A stretch of 64,000 nt of DNA from Paenibacillus sp. JCM 10914 (GCF_001315105.1 NZ_BAZR01000007.1:124001-188000), one strand, 5' to 3'; positions 28,888 to 38,298 are shown, counted from the stretch's first letter. A program made the numbers and translations. The notes: generated from the letters alone by a model not told the origin.

Positions 28888-30021
28888 TGAGCATGTTATA
28901 AGAAATGGAGTTAAGCGAACTATAAATGCACAGTTTCCAGATTATTGTGTGTTTCTGGCAGATAATCCCGAGAGTGCACTAGCGTTATTAAAAAATGAAT
29001 CGATAGATATTGTATTAACGGATGTATGCATGCCTGGAATGACGGGAATCGAACTCATGGAAGTCTCACATAAAACCTATCGAAAAATGAAATGGGTATT
29101 TATATCAGCTTACTCTGAGTTTGAATATGTGAAGCAGGCTCTAAGTTTAGGGGCTAAAGAATATTTACTTAAACCGATTGGAAAAGACTCACTTATTGAT
29201 ATCATACATAGGCTTAGTCATGATATATCTCAGGAAAAGGTTCAATTTGAAGAGTTGTATTTGTTAAAAAACAACATGAAGTTTTTGCAAGAAGCGGTAT
29301 TTATCCGATTGATGAAAGGATTAGACTTGGGCAATATAAATGTTAAAGCATTCACCCAGGATTATAGTCCATTTCATATGATATTGGTTAAGATCTCAGC
29401 AGAAGGCGAAAGGCAACTGGAGCATTTTATTATTGAGAACGTCATGACAGAAATGATTCAGAGCTAGGTGCAGGATTTGTGGTTAGTATAGACTCACATC
29501 GTCTAGTAGGTGTTGTTAAGCTAGAACATCATGTATTGCTTGTAGACATACTCGAACAGCTTACTACTCATTTATCAAGATATTTAAAAGTTACATTTCA
29601 GGTAAAAGCATCGAATCTGATTCATGATGTATACGATGTTTCTCCCGAATTAACAAGGATGCTGAAGTCGTCTGTTATTAAAGTGGATTCTGAGCAAGGC
29701 AGCGGGCAGCGGGCTATTGATTTAGCCAAACAGTACATGCAAGAAAATTATCATAAAGAGCTATCCTTGGATCAAATTTCATCCATGGTTTATTTAAATT
29801 CCGTATATTTCAGCCAGCTGTTTAAACAGCGAATAGGAGTAGGTTTTAAAGAGTATTTGATTCATTTGCGAATAGACCGCGCCTTACAACTGCTGAAAGA
29901 GACAGATATGAAGATCGCCGAGATTTCTAACGTTATCGGTTATGATGATGTGAGACATTTCTCTCAGATTTTCCGTAAAAAATACGGTGTTACTCCTTCG
30001 GAGTATCGTGCTAAGATATGA
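28859..30021 (+). pseudogene. YesN-type response regulator with AraC DNA-binding domain, frameshifted
   Basis: Frame 1 (28859-29463) holds the receiver (VDDEH, phospho-acceptor Asp in IVLTDVCMPGMTG, Lys in LLKPIG) and part of the linker. Frame 2 (from about 29460 to 30021) holds the rest of the linker and the AraC-type double HTH (LSLDQISSMVYLNSVYFSQL, KIAEISNVIGYDD, FSQIFRKKYGVTPSEYR). Adding one base near 29460 joins them (MIQ-ELGAGFVVSID) into 387 residues. Partner of the kinase at 27064 and likely activator of the 23897-27057 transporter. Without repair the DNA-binding half would not be made. Confidence 0.85.
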
Positions 30022-30160
30022 CACTTTTAGCTGCGAGAATACAAGGTTTTCAACTCACGTAGTTTTGACGTTATTATAATAAAACTGGTTAACCGCACAA
30101 GCAAGGAGTAAAGAGATCAATACACTGGTAATAAACTCTTTAGTGGAAGTGGTGAAAACC

Positions 30161-31384
30161 TTGGTGGATTTGGGGATTGTTATGCCTGTGTATAAGCAGA
30201 AGCCTGAATTCCTGAAAGCTGCACTTGATTCCGTGCTAAATCAGACATTCGAGCAGTTCAGATTCGTCATCGTGATTGATGGCGCCCCCGAAATGGAGCC
30301 GCTGGTCCAGTCGATTGTTGCTAATGATCCTCGAGTGAATATAATCGCATACGACATCAATCAGGGCGTTCCACACGCATTGAATACCGGATTTGCCGAA
30401 CTATTCCAGCATAACGGTATACATTTCTTGACCTGGGTATCCAGCGATAATATCTACGGCCCTCAATTCTTGGAAGTGTTACGGTTAGCCTTACTGAAAG
30501 GCCCAGAAGAACTGGGACTTGTGTACAGCTCTTTCCAATCGATCGACAATTACAATACCCCATTGAATGATGAGGTCGCATTGAGTGCACTACGTAAATA
30601 TCAGGGTAAACCCAAAGAAGCGCTGCTTGATTCCTCCATAGTCGGGGTCTCCTTTATGTATAAAGCGAAATACGCCAAGATGGTTCAAGGAGGGTATAGT
30701 CTGGCTCCCGTTGAGGATTATGATTACTGGCTTAAGATCACGGACTTTTGCGAAATCAAATACATTCCAGTTGAATTGATGGCTTACCGGGTGGACTCCA
30801 CCTACAGCGTTTCGGCACAGTTGAAAACCACGGAGGCACACCGGCATTGGCGGCATGCTTATCATCTGGCCAGGCACCAAGCAAGAATGCGTAGGGGAAT
30901 TGGACCGGAAGTCAATATCCTGTTTCCTCTGAGTGAAGTGTCAGATCATGCGATTCAGCGGATTGAAAATCTATACGAGCAGATGTTCAGCAATTATGTT
31001 TGCTATGTGCTGGATCTTTCCTTAGATCAACGAGTGACCATTGCCTTAATGCAGATCTCACATCCAACAGCGGTATATGAGTGGTATCCCGGTTGGCAGC
31101 CAGATATGGCCGCTCTGGCTGCTGTTAGAAAACATCTAGCCCCGTACACCATGCTGCTCGATCTGAACGAATTTAAGAATGTAATGGATTTGCATATCCT
31201 GCATAATCAGCTTAGCAAAACAGGTTATTCAATATGGTCCAGTTACTATACAGATGACCATTCAATCATTGGGTATCGTACAGAGCATATGGCGGAGTCA
31301 ATACTTACGAATGAGTTATTGCGAACCCATAGACTGGATGATTTGCTCGTAAAAAAGACAAAGAATGCTGGTGATGGCGCATGA
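30161..31384 (+). CDS. GT2-family glycosyltransferase
   Basis: 407 residues. N-terminal GT-A fold: DLGIVMPVYKQKPEFL, ALDSVLNQTFEQF, VIDGAPEMEP, later VEDYDYWLKI with the acidic residues of the metal/acceptor site. The last 150 residues form an extra domain without a recognised family. The start is uncertain: TTG at 30161 has GGTG 6 bases upstream, GTG at 30143 is also open. It overlaps the next glycosyltransferase gene by four bases, so the two are coupled. With the small protein at 32569 this looks like a surface-protein glycosylation cassette. Confidence 0.87.
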   Translation: MVDLGIVMPVYKQKPEFLKAALDSVLNQTFEQFRFVIVIDGAPEMEPLVQSIVANDPRVNIIAYDINQGVPHALNTGFAELFQHNGIHFLTWVSSDNIYGPQFLEVLRLALLKGPEELGLVYSSFQSIDNYNTPLNDEVALSALRKYQGKPKEALLDSSIVGVSFMYKAKYAKMVQGGYSLAPVEDYDYWLKITDFCEIKYIPVELMAYRVDSTYSVSAQLKTTEAHRHWRHAYHLARHQARMRRGIGPEVNILFPLSEVSDHAIQRIENLYEQMFSNYVCYVLDLSLDQRVTIALMQISHPTAVYEWYPGWQPDMAALAAVRKHLAPYTMLLDLNEFKNVMDLHILHNQLSKTGYSIWSSYYTDDHSIIGYRTEHMAESILTNELLRTHRLDDLLVKKTKNAGDGA

Positions 31385-32477
31385 AGGTGCTGTTCTCTTT
31401 TTATAATCCTAGCGGTGGGATGGAGACCTTAAATCGAATTCGAAGCAAAGCGTTGAAGGAGCGCGGTGTTGAATCCCATCTGCTGTATAAATTTGATGGG
31501 GAGGGTCGTAAAAACATAAAGAACATCACGACATTCGTAACCGGCGATGCGGAAACGATACGGGAGATTCTTATACGAGAAAATTACGACTCTATTATCG
31601 TATGCTCGGATATTACTATGCTCGCACAATTGAGAAATCTAGGTTACAGCGGGAAGCTTATTTTTGAATTGCAGGCTTGGGACCTCATGAGGAGGGACTG
31701 CTTCTCACGCAGTCTTTAAAAGATCTCATCCATGAGCACGTGGACGCGATACTTTATCCTCAGAACCAACAATTAAGAGAACTCATGAATGCGAACTATC
31801 CGAAAATCATTCAATACAGTTTCGATGATCCTCTGGACTGGGAGCACTTTGGTTATTCGGAGTATCCTCCAAGACCCTTTCCGATCATAGGTTGGGTAGG
31901 GCGCATACAGCGCAATAAAAATTGGCATGATTTTTTACTGTTGGGACAGGCGCTTATTGGTATATTTCCAGGACTCTATTTATGGCTTTTTGAAGACGAT
32001 ACGATGTCTGATCCAACAGAAATTGAAAAGCTCAACCAATTGCTAGCAACAAACCCACTTCTTCATGCACGTCTTATTCGTTATTCGAACATTCCACATG
32101 AACTTATGGCAGATTATTTAAGCATCATTGGAGATTCTGGCGGGTTCTTGCTATCGACATCTGTCCAAGAAGGGTTTGGATATGCCGTTGCAGAAGCGAT
32201 GTTATGTCGTTGTCCCGTGCTATCTACTGATTCAGGTGGTGTGAGGCGATTCATCAATCATAACAAGACCGGGAAGTTTTACGCCCATGGAAACATAGTG
32301 GAGGCCACATTAGAAGCCATTTCTCTGATGACAGACACCAAATTAAGAAATAAGCTCATTGTTCATGCTGAAGCTCATATTAAAGGGCGCTTTTCCACTG
32401 ATGTGTACGCCAACCGATTTATTAATATGATTAATCATCTTGATTATGGTCGTCGACGCAACAGAAACACGAAGTAA
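31381..32477 (+). pseudogene. GT4-family glycosyltransferase, frameshifted
   Basis: Frame 1 (31381 to about 31675) encodes the N-terminal acceptor domain (FSFYNPSGGMETLNRIR) and frame 2 (about 31675-32477) the GT-B donor domain with IGWVGRIQRNKNWHDFL and the EX7E-type motif in VQEGFGYAVAEAM. One restored base near 31675 (FELQA-LGPHEEG) gives 365 residues. Coupled to the GT2 gene by ATGA. An assembly deletion is likely because the rest is intact. Confidence 0.82.
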
Positions 32478-32568
32478 TAAAAAGGCAAAAAGCTATGTAA
32501 CATGGTCTACACAACACGACCCTCTGAATTCATATACTAGTAAAAAACAATTGAGAGGTAGTGGTTAT

Positions 32569-32934
32569 ATGGCTTTAACAACCGGCATCATTACGAATAC
32601 GGGATCTCCCAATGCAACAAACCTTGTAATTAACATTGGTAATGATAATCTTAGTTTCTCATCTAATGTGGTTTATCATATTTATGTATGGAATGCTCTG
32701 GTAAGCAAAGCTCTGATATATTCCAATTCATTGAATATCAATGCAAACACCAGTCAAATTCTCAGTTTCAACATCACAGGCAATACTTCATATGAGGTTC
32801 AATTTCTTGTGACTGGTACAGTGCCGACCGATACGGTCATCAACGTATTCGGAACGGATTCATCCGGCAACGTAATCCCTCCTCAAAATGTGCTGCAGCA
32901 AGAACTCACGCAGATCGCACAGTTGAATCCGTAA
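32569..32934 (+). CDS. Small Asn/Ser/Thr-rich protein, possible glycosylated spore-surface protein
   Basis: 121 residues, no signal peptide, almost wholly beta-type sequence rich in Asn, Ser, Thr and Val (TTGIITNTGSPNATNLVINI, GNTSYEVQFLVTGTV), ending in a Gln-rich helix. No family recognised with certainty. The start is set at the ATG preceded by AGAGGT (9 bases). It is the last gene after two glycosyltransferases, which fits an acceptor protein for O- or N-linked sugars; that is inference. Confidence 0.65.
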   Translation: MALTTGIITNTGSPNATNLVINIGNDNLSFSSNVVYHIYVWNALVSKALIYSNSLNINANTSQILSFNITGNTSYEVQFLVTGTVPTDTVINVFGTDSSGNVIPPQNVLQQELTQIAQLNP

Positions 32935-32995
32935 GAGAAACACTAAATCAAGATCAAACAACAGGGATCAGTTGTCACCGTAGGACAAGAACGAT

Positions 32996-33030
32996 AAAAA
33001 AAGAAGCCGCTATATCGCGGCTTCTTTTTT
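32996..33030 (+). terminator. Rho-independent terminator of the glycosyltransferase cassette
   Basis: Stem AAGAAGCCGC / GCGGCTTCTT extended by A and T runs, loop TATATC. Confidence 0.92.
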
Positions 33031-33089
33031 ATGTTAATAGGCAGTAGCTTCGTCAAATCGGTAATCAACTGTAAGAGGATACGCCCACT

Positions 33090-33172
33090 TTAACAGAACC
33101 TAAACGATGGAACGAATTTAATCTGACGTTCATTGATTCGTTTAGGCTCCGTTTATTCGCGGCTGATAGGAT
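33090..33172 (+). promoter_or_regulatory. Copy 2 of the repeated inverted-repeat promoter element
   Basis: AACAGAACCTAAACG (33092-33106), 32-base gap, CGTTTAGGCTCCGTT (33139-33153), then nine bases and CTGATAGGAT (33163-33172). Both arms and the terminal block are identical to copy 1 at 11757-11832, and the distance between right arm and CTGATAGGAT is the same. GTTCAT lies 5 bases before the right arm in both copies. It precedes the CPBP protease gene. Confidence 0.7.
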
Positions 33173-33222
33173 AAGAATTAAGGAACCGGTTCAAACGTCT
33201 GAGAGAAAGGAGCATAAGCATC

Positions 33223-33261
33223 ATGGGTAACAAGGTCCTAAATGATCCGGGCGGCTATTAA
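33223..33261 (+). CDS. 12-codon open reading frame, possible leader peptide
   Basis: ATG with AAAGGAG 10 bases upstream, encoding MGNKVLNDPGGY and a TAA stop, located between the repeated promoter element and the CPBP gene, whose own start is 40 bases downstream. It could be a translated leader or chance; the ribosome binding site is the only positive evidence. Confidence 0.3.
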   Translation: MGNKVLNDPGGY

Positions 33262-33301
33262 CCTAAGAAGGTTCTATATCAATCCAAGAGGTGATTTACT
33301 T

Positions 33302-34255
33302 ATGGAAAAACCAACTCGACGCGGGGCGCGGGCTGTGCCGGCAGAAATACCGTACCATCGCGTACTCGTCAGCGATAAGCGCCGTATATGGCGCGGCATC
33401 CTTGCTGTTGCAATTCTCATCGGCGCAATGTTGTTGTTTGTCTTAGCGTTCGCATTAATTGGAAACGAGATCGACACCCGTTTCTTCGGAAGGGTGAATC
33501 CGGCAGGTGGAGGCACTGTCTTTACCCCGGTCTATGCGGCTGGAAACCTGCTCGCGGTCGCTCTGCTCATCCCGCTCAGCATGTTGCTTCAGCGCTGGCT
33601 CTATGGCGTAAAGGGGTCCATACTGCACTCGGTGCGGTCTGCCTTTCGCCCAGCTGTTTTTGGTCGGGCGCTGCTTATAGTCCTTCCGATCTGGACAGTC
33701 TATATGGTCATTTTCAATATGCTTATGCCTTACACCACCACAGACTGGCGTGTCAATGATTTGCTTGGTATGTTCGTCGTGGCGATGTTGCTGGCGCCGC
33801 TTCAAAGCGCGGGGGAGGAGTACGGCTTTCGGGGTCTGGTATTCCAGATTGCATCCAGTTGGGTTCGTAGTCCGCGAGCATCACTTATCGTTGGTATCGC
33901 GATCTCGAGTGTGCTGTTTGCTGTTATCCACTTGTCGACCGACCCGTGGCTCAACCTGTATTATTTGGTCCTCGGCATTACCTTTGCATTGATCACCTGG
34001 CGTACGGGTGGCCTGGAGTACGCGATTGTTATACACGCAGTGAATAATACGCTCGCCTATGTTCTCGCTACAGTGCTGCAAGTCGATCTGCTAGCCGGCT
34101 CCGACCGATCGGCCGGGATGGGATCGGCAATCATGCTTCTGCCCTGTGTCTTGGTTGTGCTCATCACCGCAATCGTATGGTTCGGTACACGCCGTACAGG
34201 TCCTGAATTGACCCCTCACAACGAAACTTCAGTAGTGAGCGCCGATGGTAAATAA
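33302..34255 (+). CDS. CPBP-family intramembrane metalloprotease
   Basis: 317 residues with about eight membrane helices. ABI/CPBP signature: EExxxR in SAGEEYGFRGLVFQ, then FAVIHLSTDPW and the HAVNN motif in VIHAVNNTLAY. Family roles are prenyl-protein/CAAX-like proteolysis and bacteriocin self-immunity. The start at 33302 is chosen because AAGAGGTG lies 8 bases upstream; the frame is open from 33242. It sits downstream of the second copy of the repeated inverted-repeat element and so may be controlled by the two-component system at 9.2-11.7 kb. Confidence 0.87.
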   Translation: MEKPTRRGARAVPAEIPYHRVLVSDKRRIWRGILAVAILIGAMLLFVLAFALIGNEIDTRFFGRVNPAGGGTVFTPVYAAGNLLAVALLIPLSMLLQRWLYGVKGSILHSVRSAFRPAVFGRALLIVLPIWTVYMVIFNMLMPYTTTDWRVNDLLGMFVVAMLLAPLQSAGEEYGFRGLVFQIASSWVRSPRASLIVGIAISSVLFAVIHLSTDPWLNLYYLVLGITFALITWRTGGLEYAIVIHAVNNTLAYVLATVLQVDLLAGSDRSAGMGSAIMLLPCVLVVLITAIVWFGTRRTGPELTPHNETSVVSADGK

Positions 34256-34324
34256 TATCGATGATCGTATTGCCAGGGCAAGCAGTGATTGAAGTAACTA
34301 ATAACACAGGAGAGAGGTTTTCAT

Positions 34325-34816
34325 ATGCTGCAAGAATTACAGAACGTATATCTAAGTTTAATACCGGGTCTAGAAGGAAATTTAATATTACAATTACTTA
34401 GTATCTTTATTCTTTCTCTTATACCGTTTATTGAATCTTACGGTGCAATCCCACTGGGAATCATTATTTTAGGATTTCCCGCTATACCGGTAATTGTAAC
34501 AGCAGCAGTAGGTAACTGGGTATCCGTAATGGCATTTATATGGATTATTAGTAAACTTCGTTCCAAAGTAGTGAATAAGAAGACTAATAAAGAACCGAGT
34601 AAACGTGCAATAAAAGCAAAACGATATTTCGAGAAGTATGGTGTTCCGGGAGTCTCTTTAGCAGGTATCCTATTAGCGTTTCACCTTTCGGCCGGCATTG
34701 CATTAGCGGCAGGTGCGAAGAAGAGTTATGTAAGTTTATGGATTACCATTTCTATTGCTGTCTGGTCCATCGTTATTGGAGGTTTATTGATGCTTGGCGT
34801 GGAGCACCTTTTCTAA
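34325..34816 (+). CDS. Small multidrug export protein family (Sm_multidrug_ex) membrane protein
   Basis: 163 residues, four to five helices: IPFIESYGAIPLGIIILGFP (family signature), a basic cytoplasmic loop (RSKVVNKKTNKEPSKRAIKA), then KYGVPGVSLAGILLAFHLS and a C-terminal helix. Function poorly defined despite the family name. GAGAGG precedes the ATG. A broken TetR gene faces it. Confidence 0.83.
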   Translation: MLQELQNVYLSLIPGLEGNLILQLLSIFILSLIPFIESYGAIPLGIIILGFPAIPVIVTAAVGNWVSVMAFIWIISKLRSKVVNKKTNKEPSKRAIKAKRYFEKYGVPGVSLAGILLAFHLSAGIALAAGAKKSYVSLWITISIAVWSIVIGGLLMLGVEHLF

Positions 34817-34897
34817 TTTAGATACAGAGCCGGTTATTGAATCCATTTTTGAATCCATTGTGCTGTTATTTACGGATGGGAGATAGGAATTGATGTC

Positions 34898-35394
34898 CTA
34901 AGGGTAAGTAAGTAATTGGATGCTGGTTCCATTCTTTAGCAAAAATGCTATAGAAGTAAGGAGATTATTTAACAATAATGGGTTGTTAGTGGCTTTAGAG
35001 AGAAATAGACCGCCTTCTATTGAAGAGATAATCAAAGTTGCCGTCTCTTTTACGGGTATATGTTCCGGCAGTTGTTTATGTTGAGCGGCTTCGGCTAATA
35101 ACTCTTCATGTCTTGAACTTTGATCGAGACATTCGTTACGGACAGATCGGATCGGGCAAGAACGGTATCGATCCGTTCTTGGTATTAAATGATGAACCGA
35201 TTGATGATTTGTAGCAACAACTCCTCCTTACTTTTGAAATGGTAGTAAATATTCGTTTTTGAAACTTTGCAGTGGTCAACGATTTCGTCCATGCTTGTAA
35301 GCTGATATCCTTTTGTTAGAAATAAATGGGCGGCAACTTGTAGTACGGTGTCACGGTTGGATTTTCTTTGTTTTTCCATATTAGTACTAATCAT
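34898..35394 (-). pseudogene. TetR/AcrR-family regulator, disrupted
   Basis: The N-terminal HTH is intact (AAHLFLTKGYQLTSMDEIV, then VSKTNIYYHFKSKEELL), but an in-frame TAA follows NRFII at 35185-35187. The same frame continues as YQERIDTVLARSDLSVT, after which a frame change leads into SSRHEELLAEAAQHKQL and LIISSIEGGLFLSKATNNP, an ordinary TetR C-terminal domain, ending at 34898. So the gene carries a stop codon and at least one indel or small deletion. The likely former target is the adjacent export-type membrane protein (34325) or the gene itself. Confidence 0.78.
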
Positions 35395-35514
35395 AAGATG
35401 TCAACTAGCGGATGAATTGTATAGTTCCAGTAATCATAAACAACCTTAGTCGTGTTCAATACCAAACTAAGGTTGTTTAAAGTTGTTATCATCTATGTTA
35501 ATAGATGAGTGCTG

Positions 35515-36126
35515 CTATTTAACTGATTGTTCGCTATCGTTCTTCCAATACTTCTTCCGGTCCTCATCGGTAATTTGACGGATCACCCGGCATGGGTTTC
35601 CTGCCGCGATAACGCCCGAAGGGATATCTCGATTCACCACGCTACCCGCACCAATCACGGTGTTGTCACCAATGGTCACTCCGGGAAGGACAACAACATT
35701 TCCACCGATCCATACATTATTGCCAATTGTAATAGGGTAAGCGTATTCCAGCCCTTGATTCCGCTGCTCTACATCGAGGGGGTGGCCCGCAGTATAGAAG
35801 CCGCAGTTAGGAGCAATAAAGACGTTATCGCCAAAGGTAACTTTTGCCGCGTCCAAGACGACACAATTATGATTAACGTAGAAATTTCTGCCAAACGATA
35901 TGTTGTATCCATAGTCGCACCAGAAAGGTTGTTCAATGAGAAAGCTTTGGCTTGGTTCTCCGATTAACTTCGCGATGATCGACTTGCGATCGACTGTATT
36001 TGAAGGAGAACACTGATTGTACGCATGACAAAGATCTTTTGCCTGAGTCCGTTCTTCGATCAGAGAGGGATCGTTATTGGCATCATATAGTAATCCATGA
36101 CTAGCTTTTTCTTTTTCATTCATCAT
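35515..36126 (-). CDS. Maltose/galactoside-type sugar O-acetyltransferase
   Basis: 203 residues of the LacA/Maa hexapeptide family. N-terminal Mac domain (KASHGLLYDANNDPSL, RTQAKDLCHAYN), left-handed beta-helix repeats, catalytic His in FYTAGHPLDVEQR, and the C-terminal GVIAAGNPCRVIR loop. Acetyl-CoA-dependent O-acetylation of sugars, perhaps of excess internalised sugar. Second M (36123) is an equally good start. Monocistronic. Confidence 0.9.
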   Translation of the reverse strand: MMNEKEKASHGLLYDANNDPSLIEERTQAKDLCHAYNQCSPSNTVDRKSIIAKLIGEPSQSFLIEQPFWCDYGYNISFGRNFYVNHNCVVLDAAKVTFGDNVFIAPNCGFYTAGHPLDVEQRNQGLEYAYPITIGNNVWIGGNVVVLPGVTIGDNTVIGAGSVVNRDIPSGVIAAGNPCRVIRQITDEDRKKYWKNDSEQSVK

Positions 36127-36343
36127 TTCTTTTCACACTCCATCGGTTAAAATTATAGATTTGACATCAAATATCACCGTTTCTTATATTGCATTTGTAA
36201 ATCATTTATTAAAAGCATTATAATAAGTGGCGTGATAACTATCATACTGAGATCCCCATACACTTGCAAGTTGGAATTTTATGCTTGTGATGCGAAGGGA
36301 CGTTCATGTTGAAAAGTTAACCATTTTAAGGAGGTTATCATAA

Positions 36344-36958
36344 TTGACGGAGCAAAACAGAACCCGAATAAGCTGGAGGGAAGGAGCATGGCTCAATCCG
36401 CCGCAGTCATCCCGGGAAGAAGGCGAATGGTTGAAGGTCGTACCTGATAAGGGCAGAGACTTCTGGAAGAAGACGTTATACGGTTTTGAATTTGAAGACG
36501 GCCCAGCATTGCTGACAGACTGGGATCGCGACACGGCAGTCGAGGTATCGTTTCAACTCGGCTCTTTTACAGAATTATACGATCAGGCAGGACTACTATT
36601 GTATCAAGGCCCGGCACAATGGATTAAAGCAGGCATTGAAGTCAACGATGGCATACCTCAGCTTGCCGTAGTGGTTACGAATGGATATTCGGACTGGTCG
36701 CTGGCGGCGGTTCCGGAGTGGGCGGGGGAGGAAGTCACTCTTCGTGCTTCGATCATAAAGGATGCCGTGATTATTCGAGCTCGGAGTGTGCATCATGCAT
36801 GGCGGACAATTCGGGTTGCGCGGTTTCCATATGCCTCAGGTAATCAAGCCGGACCTTTTACTTGTTCACCGACTCGTGAAGGCTTCGAGGTTACGTTTAC
36901 CCGCTGGGACATTACCGCTCCAGATCAAGACCTCCATATCGATCCTCCGATAGAATAA
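36344..36958 (+). CDS. DUF1349 (concanavalin-A-like, beta-xylosidase C-terminal-like) protein
   Basis: 204 residues. The whole protein matches the DUF1349 jelly-roll: WLNPPQSSREEGEWLKVVP, DFWKKTLYGF, FTELYDQAGLLLYQG, WIKAGIEVNDG and PFTCSPTREGFEVTF. Family members bind or act on carbohydrates, but no catalytic residues are established. TTG start with AAGGAGG 9 bases upstream. The ROK regulator follows 44 bases downstream and may be its controller. Confidence 0.83.
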   Translation: MTEQNRTRISWREGAWLNPPQSSREEGEWLKVVPDKGRDFWKKTLYGFEFEDGPALLTDWDRDTAVEVSFQLGSFTELYDQAGLLLYQGPAQWIKAGIEVNDGIPQLAVVVTNGYSDWSLAAVPEWAGEEVTLRASIIKDAVIIRARSVHHAWRTIRVARFPYASGNQAGPFTCSPTREGFEVTFTRWDITAPDQDLHIDPPIE

Positions 36959-37002
36959 ACACCTTACCGTATGGGATAGGGTTTATTATATATTAGTGTT
37001 TA

Positions 37003-38061
37003 ATGATGGTTGCAGAAGAGGTGTTTATCATTAGCCAAATCACCAATAATTCGATTCGTGTGAAAAAGATCAATCAAGAGCTCATTAAGCAGGCGTTGAA
37101 AATGATGGGACATGGAACGAAATCTACGATTGCAAGCGCCACAGGCCTTAGTGTGGCTACCTGCGGCAATATTCTGAATGAATTTCTGGAGACAGGTGAG
37201 GTAATCGAGACCGAATTGGAAGAGCCCAGCGGTGGAAGGCCGGCTAGGCGTTATGTATACAATTCAAATTTTTCCTATATTGCTTGTCTCTATGCCAGTT
37301 CGGAAGGCGGTCAGCATTCCCTGACCTATCAGGTGACGAATTTAATCGGGGAGACTGTAGATAAGGGATTTCAGGAAGTGCCTCTAGCCGACGCCCCCGC
37401 TATCGACGGCATTATTGAAAGCCTGATCGGCAAGCACCCGGAGATCAAAGCACTGGGAATAGGAATTCCCGGTTTCGTCCACCAAGGAGTTATTAATGTA
37501 TGTGATATTGCCGAACTGCTAAACATTCCGCTGGAGGCACAGTTGAGGGCGAAGTATGAGCTTGAGGTGACTGTCGATAATGATATGAATCTAACTGTCT
37601 ATGGGTTCTATAAGAAGCAGAACTATGATGAAGACAAGACGATTGTTGTCATAACCTTTCCCAAGGATAACTTTCCTGGCTCTGGGATGATAATCGACGG
37701 TCATATTCATCGAGGAACGACTCAATTTGCTGGCGAGGTTTCCTTCCTGCCTTACGGGATCTCGCGAGAGGAGCAACTCGCTCAGCTTCATCGCCAAGAC
37801 ACTTTTGTCGCACTGGCGGCGAAGACGATCATGTCTCTGATTACCATAGTAAATCCTGAGACCATTGCACTGACAGGTGAGCTGGTAAGTGAGGAACATA
37901 TCAAGGGAATCCGCAACCAGTGCAAAGGCGTGATACCTGATGAACATATGCCACATATCACGCTACTAAACCATCCCCATGAGCATTATATGAACGGCTT
38001 GATTGCTATCACGCTGGAGAGCCTGAGCTATCATTTGCAACTTGTGGAAAAACGACGCTAA
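37003..38061 (+). CDS. ROK-family transcriptional regulator
   Basis: About 352 residues: N-terminal winged helix (RVKKINQELIKQAL, KSTIASATGLSVATCGNILN) with the SGGRPARRY wing, then a sugar-kinase-like ROK domain with ALGIGIPGF, TVDNDMNLTVYGFY and a late VNPETIALTGELV segment. The zinc-binding CxCGxxGC motif of ROK kinases is absent, consistent with a regulator that binds sugar without phosphorylating it. The start is uncertain: no clear ribosome binding site precedes the ATG at 37003. Confidence 0.85.
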   Translation: MMVAEEVFIISQITNNSIRVKKINQELIKQALKMMGHGTKSTIASATGLSVATCGNILNEFLETGEVIETELEEPSGGRPARRYVYNSNFSYIACLYASSEGGQHSLTYQVTNLIGETVDKGFQEVPLADAPAIDGIIESLIGKHPEIKALGIGIPGFVHQGVINVCDIAELLNIPLEAQLRAKYELEVTVDNDMNLTVYGFYKKQNYDEDKTIVVITFPKDNFPGSGMIIDGHIHRGTTQFAGEVSFLPYGISREEQLAQLHRQDTFVALAAKTIMSLITIVNPETIALTGELVSEEHIKGIRNQCKGVIPDEHMPHITLLNHPHEHYMNGLIAITLESLSYHLQLVEKRR

Positions 38062-38126
38062 TTCCCAAAGTTATATTCCATTAAACGAAAGACAAAAGCA
38101 GCATCATGAAGTAAACCTAATGCCTT

Positions 38127-38153
38127 ACACGCCAGAATATGGCGTGTTTCTTT
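38127..38153 (+). terminator. Terminator after the ROK regulator gene
   Basis: Perfect 8-bp stem ACACGCCA / TGGCGTGT with 5-base loop and TTCTTT tail. Confidence 0.8.
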
Positions 38154-38248
38154 GCGTTGGGAAGCAGCCTACGGGAGAGTTAAGCTTGCAGAGATTTAAT
38201 CCCCGAGGTGCAGAGTAGCGTAGATTTCTTGTGATGAAACCGACTACT

Positions 38249-38263
38249 TCGTAATTATTACGA
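38249..38263. promoter_or_regulatory. Zur box 1
   Basis: Perfect palindrome TCGTAATTATTACGA, matching the 7-1-7 Fur-family consensus used by zinc repressor Zur, six bases upstream of the -35 of the ZinT-like gene. Confidence 0.85.
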
Positions 38264-38269
38264 TTTTCG

Positions 38270-38298
38270 TTGACAATATGGATTTATCTCCGTATAAT
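38270..38298 (+). promoter_or_regulatory. Consensus sigma-A promoter of the ZinT-like gene
   Basis: TTGACA, 17-base spacer, TATAAT: both hexamers match consensus exactly. Flanked by two Zur boxes. Confidence 0.88.

Noticed and set aside
29463-29479. Programmed frameshift between receiver and AraC domains
   Set aside because: No slippery heptamer or following hairpin was seen, and the same one-base pattern appears in six unrelated genes.
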